From: Ichthyosporea sp. XGB-2017a
Taxonomy: Eukaryota; Opisthokonta; Ichthyosporea
DNA: 64,000 nucleotides
Reading direction: 5' to 3'
Assembly: GCA_002811675.1 (NCBI GenBank)
Contig: PDIM01000041.1
Span: 21,510 to 85,509, forward strand
In this document: positions 60,670 to 64,000 of the stretch, piece by piece
How the letters are laid out: each line of letters begins with the position of its first letter
Numbering within the stretch: the stretch's first letter is position 1
Made by a program: the position numbers and the translations under genes
Notes under the pieces: generated by a model
Database searches by the model: none
Seen by the model: the letters and a program-made list of their open reading frames with translations, nothing else
What the model was told of the DNA's origin: nothing

Positions 60670-63286
60670 TTATTGCTTTTTACTAGCAAAGTCTGAGATA
60701 GCCATTTCCCGCAGCAATAAATAAGACGACAAAGCAAATCCTGGGGAAAGCACAATGGAAATTAAAGTAATCCCAGTACACATCCTCATACCATGGTATT
60801 TGAAAGTGATGAAACACAAGCAAAGAGTAAACAGTGCTATGTCAGTAAGAAAGAAAGATAATACTACATTCTCACTTCGGAAGCTCCAAAAGGAGTGCAC
60901 ATACACAGAAAGGTATTCAATATTACTCCAAGCCAGACCTCGTGCGATACTGTGCCAGACGAAAGGGCCGTTGATGGCTATTGAAAGTCCATAGAAAAGA
61001 AACACGAACGGCCTGTCAGCCTTAGGGATATGCTTGGCTCCAATTCCATTCCAGTTCTTGTCGTATGCCACTAGCGATACCAAAATGAGTGGGCACACAA
61101 CAACAAGAATGACACCCGCAATGAAAAGAAGTCCGTTTGAGTTTCTTATTGCAGGAAAAGAGGAAACAAAGAGCACAATGGCAGATAAGTTAATAACGGC
61201 CATTCTTCTATAAAACACTTGCACATATCCGATCTTTCCAGAGACATTTTTAGGTCCAACATCGTATAAGGAACATAGCAGCAGAAAGGCAGGTGATACC
61301 CCAATGAAATAACCACATGTAACCGTGCAGTAAAGAATTAGTTTCGAAGGGCATGCCTGTCTACCCATCTCCATTAGCATAAAGCTAATCACTGTGCCAA
61401 ACAATAATAACCAAGAGTAGCTAAAGGCCAATGACAGATCATTTGCTTGCATCTGTTCATACCCAGTCTCAAAAAGACACTTCGCAACATTAGCTAGTAA
61501 AGGGCCTCGCTCCAAGCATTCAGCAAAATACGACAGAGTAGGTAGAAAAAAGACCGAGCAAAGTAAGCCTGTCACCAAGAAAAACATATTTAGATTTTGC
61601 CCATCATATTTCACAGCTCGATTAGAGGCTAAAACGCCTTCGATTTTCTTTTTCGCCTCTTCTTTTGCTGTAATGACGTTTTCAACATACTTCGACCGAG
61701 TTCTGGGAGAAATTTTAACTTCATGAACAGTGGCAGCGGCTTTAGCAGATGCGACAAGATTAGCCATTCTGCGGACTTGCAATACAGCGGATACAGCCCC
61801 TTTAAACTTTCTTTGGGCATTGAACTGCTCAAGTTTGGAGATAGTAGAAGATCGTTGAATACTGGCCGGAACGTCTTCATTCATTATCCAGGGGTGCTTT
61901 AGTGCTTCCTTTGCAGTCAACCTTTTCTTCGGATCAACTTGCAAAAGACTCGACACAAGATCTTTGGCTTCCGCAGTTACATCATCCCATGCTGGCGAGT
62001 CAAATTCAAATAGACCGTATTCAATAGAGGAAAACAACTTTTGCCGAGAGTCGCTCCAGAAGGGAGGGTAACCGCATAGCAAAATATACAAAACTACACC
62101 ACACGCCCATTCATCTATCAGTTCGCCATATTCTTTCTTCGCAATCATCTCAGGAGCCATATACGCTGGGGTTCCAGAGATTGAACCCAAAGGTGGGGGA
62201 TTTTCTATATCAAAAGCCAACCCAAAATCAGCAATCTTCAGCACGGAACCACAATCTTCATCTTCTAGAAGCAAGTTTTCTGGTTTGATGTCTCTATGAA
62301 CCACCCCTTTATGATGCATAAACTCAATAGAATCCAGGAGCTGCTGCATAACCACACTAGCATCTCTTTCTGAATAGAATTTACGTTTAACAATTTCGTG
62401 GAATAACTCCCCCCCCTTCAGGAGCTCCATTACAATATAAAAGTTGTCGTGATCTTGAAAATAGTCCTCTACGCGAACAATATTCGGATGTTTACATTGA
62501 AGTTGAAGGCGGATTTCCTTTAGAGTCAGATACAGCGCTTTATCACCCGCTTTAGACTTGTCAATAACCTTGATGGCAACTTGCCTACCAGTACTTTTTT
62601 TTAACCCATTAATCACAACGCTAAAACCACCCTTTCCAATGGTTTTGAGGAGTCTGTAATCTTCTGTAACTCTGCGAAAAGGACAAGACGACTCCAGTTC
62701 AACCAAAGTACGCCGACGATCAGTTTCTTTATGGACAGAATCAAGCTCAGCTTTTTCAAATTCGTACTCCAGAAGCAATCGGCCTTGGGGTGAAAGATCA
62801 AACCATTTTTGGCATTTTTTCCCTTCTAAAAATTCCTCATTTAGTACTCTAACAAAGCCACACAAGTCATCAGACGTCATGTAATCATGATCATACACAA
62901 TAAATTCAATTTTGTCCACCAGATCCAGCTGCATACAAAAGCAAAAAAAATAAGAATCGGTTCTGGAGACGACAGAGGGATCCACCTACAACATGCAAAC
63001 TTACCCGCACAAGAAAGTACTGATTCCACTCTGGGTTGAGGGTCTTTGTCTTGTACTTTGTCTTTACCCGAACTACACCATCCACGCTGATAACTACATA
63101 TGGATCACTAAAACCTACCCGAAAGAAAAAGATTCAAAGAAACAACAAATGAGCAAACATGCGAATTTGCTTTTCCTTTCACAAGATATTGATGCACTAC
63201 CAACCATTCAAATCCATAGCCTTGAGCCCCTCTGCCCGAATGACCTTCACTTTCAGGCGCCCATTCAAGCAATTTTCAACCCCCAT
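60670..63286 (-). CDS. C2 domain-CaMK kinase-multispan membrane fusion protein
   Basis: Three exons, 63286-63205, 63114-63005 and 62928-60670, join in phase to give 816 residues. Exons 1-3 build an N-terminal C2 domain (GRLKVKVIRAEGLKAMDLNG, FSDPYVVISVDG, TKTLNPEWNQYFLVRV, IVYDHDYMTSDD). The Asp residues of SDPY, LNPEW and YDHDYMTSDD fit Ca2+-binding loops. The kinase spans ~155-415, with a GKGGFS glycine loop, Lys184 (VAIK), HRDIKPEN (catalytic Asp277), DFG (Asp298) and APE. Its sequence is CaMK-type. A downstream helix, KLEQFNAQRKFKGAVSAVLQ, resembles the CaMK autoinhibitory/calmodulin region. From ~512 about eight hydrophobic spans follow, with no intron or stop between kinase and spans. 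The first donor is GTTGGT, a weak consensus. No known family has this combination to my knowledge. Confidence 0.88.
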
Positions 63287-64000
63287 TCTTCCTCACTTCC
63301 ACTAAAATAATCTCCAACAAATCTCACAATCCTTTTCCCATTTAAATCTACCGCACAAACCGTTGCAGGCCAGCAGCACACATTGCAGTAACCTATACGT
63401 CATACCTCGGATAGGAGTTCTCGGATAGGAGTTTTGTGGCAGATAAAAGCAGAAATAAATCGGGTGGGACGATGCAGTGTTGTTCACTGTTTAACCCACA
63501 AGAGGAAGGGAAAGGGGTCCAGAGAGACACCACAGTTAATTGAGAGCTGAGAGTGAGAGAACTCCAGAACACTTTATTTCAGTCAAGTACAAAAAGAACA
63601 GGCTATGCCAGCCAGAACCACTGTAGGGCTTGTTACTTCTAAGACGGGGGTTGACCATGGACTGTCCAGGGGCTTCTCTACATAAGAATCCTTTTATTGT
63701 GAATCTAAACCAGGTTTCTGCCTCTCTTCTTCAAAATGTCATACCATGTCATACAAATCCACAATGTGTCACTTTTCCATAACACTTTCCCCAACGTGCA
63801 CGCAACTATATCTCTCGGTTTAGTTGTCTGTCTCTCTTTGACGCTTTAGCAGGCCTGTTTCCAGAGACGCGCGGGATAATACATTTTTTAGAAGGGATAT
63901 AGGGATTCATATTTGACTTAGGTAAGGAGCTCTCGGGGAGTCCTTCTGTAGAATAGATACTGGCTAGTTCCACTGACGAAAAGGGATTCTAACAAGCATA
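63287..64000. other. Terminal region, upstream of the kinase gene
   Basis: The last ~700 bp hold the promoter of the leftward C2-kinase gene. Small open frames are present but without recognisable content. No gene start can be assigned before the edge of the window. Confidence 0.45.

Noticed and set aside
1-64000. tRNA, rRNA, CRISPR or viral genes
   Set aside because: I looked for tRNA-type B-box motifs, tandem arrays with spacers and viral protein signatures and saw none that could be supported.

Overview
This is a gene-dense piece of a eukaryotic nuclear genome with the standard genetic code, AATAAA-type polyadenylation signals and short GT-AG introns. About 27 protein-coding genes can be supported. 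The gene set points to a holozoan (an animal or a close unicellular relative). It has a FES/FER cytoplasmic tyrosine kinase with F-BAR, SH2 and kinase domains, an RBPMS-type RNA-binding protein, an RSU1-like leucine-rich-repeat protein and an MNS1 axonemal protein. MNS1 and a very large SFI1-type centrin-binding protein imply centrioles and motile flagella or cilia. The species cannot be named from the sequence. About half of the genes, including the longest, are single uninterrupted reading frames. The introns found elsewhere are 67-132 bp, with one of 533 bp.

Layout. 1-14.5 kb: FES-like kinase (+), XPG/ERCC5 nuclease (-), SLC7A6OS/Iwr1 (-) sharing a 391-bp divergent promoter with RRP36 (+), HEMK1 methyltransferase (+), a cytosine-deaminase-like amidohydrolase (-), and a small TATA-driven orphan (+). 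15-22 kb: a myristoylatable bestrophin-like membrane protein (+), RSU1-like LRR protein (+), HAT1 histone acetyltransferase (-, eight exons reconstructed here), and a large aldo-keto reductase family protein lacking two catalytic residues (-). 22-28 kb: a poorly resolved stretch with a poly-T-flanked assembly gap, then an HMG-box-like acidic nuclear protein (+) and a CHTOP-like RGG protein (-). 28-39 kb: the 2181-residue SFI1-like protein (+), a second gap flanked by an identical 44-bp duplicate, a small protein with two KEN boxes (+), and a coiled-coil protein with a hydrophobic segment (-).

39-53 kb: an 87-residue orphan (+), an ERGIC-53-type cargo lectin (-), an unrecognised 547-residue protein (+), a K+-selective CNBD channel (+), a TBC-like protein with a long charged helix (+), an RBPMS-type protein (-), and MNS1 (-). 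53-60 kb is gene-poor, with an 89-bp direct repeat and a convergent pair of paralogous secreted EGF-like proteins with their own TATA boxes. 60-63.3 kb: proteasome subunit beta-7/PSMB4 (+) and a kinase (-) that joins a C2 domain, a CaMK-type catalytic domain and about eight membrane spans in one protein. That last architecture is the most unusual object in the window.

There is no operon-like organisation. Most genes are independent housekeeping functions (DNA repair, ribosome biogenesis, RNA polymerase II import, chromatin acetylation, proteolysis, ER-Golgi transport), mixed with signalling and cytoskeletal genes. No RNA genes, CRISPR arrays, viral genes or intact transposons were recognised. 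Exon boundaries were derived by hand from splice consensus, phase and family alignment from memory, and were not checked against transcripts.
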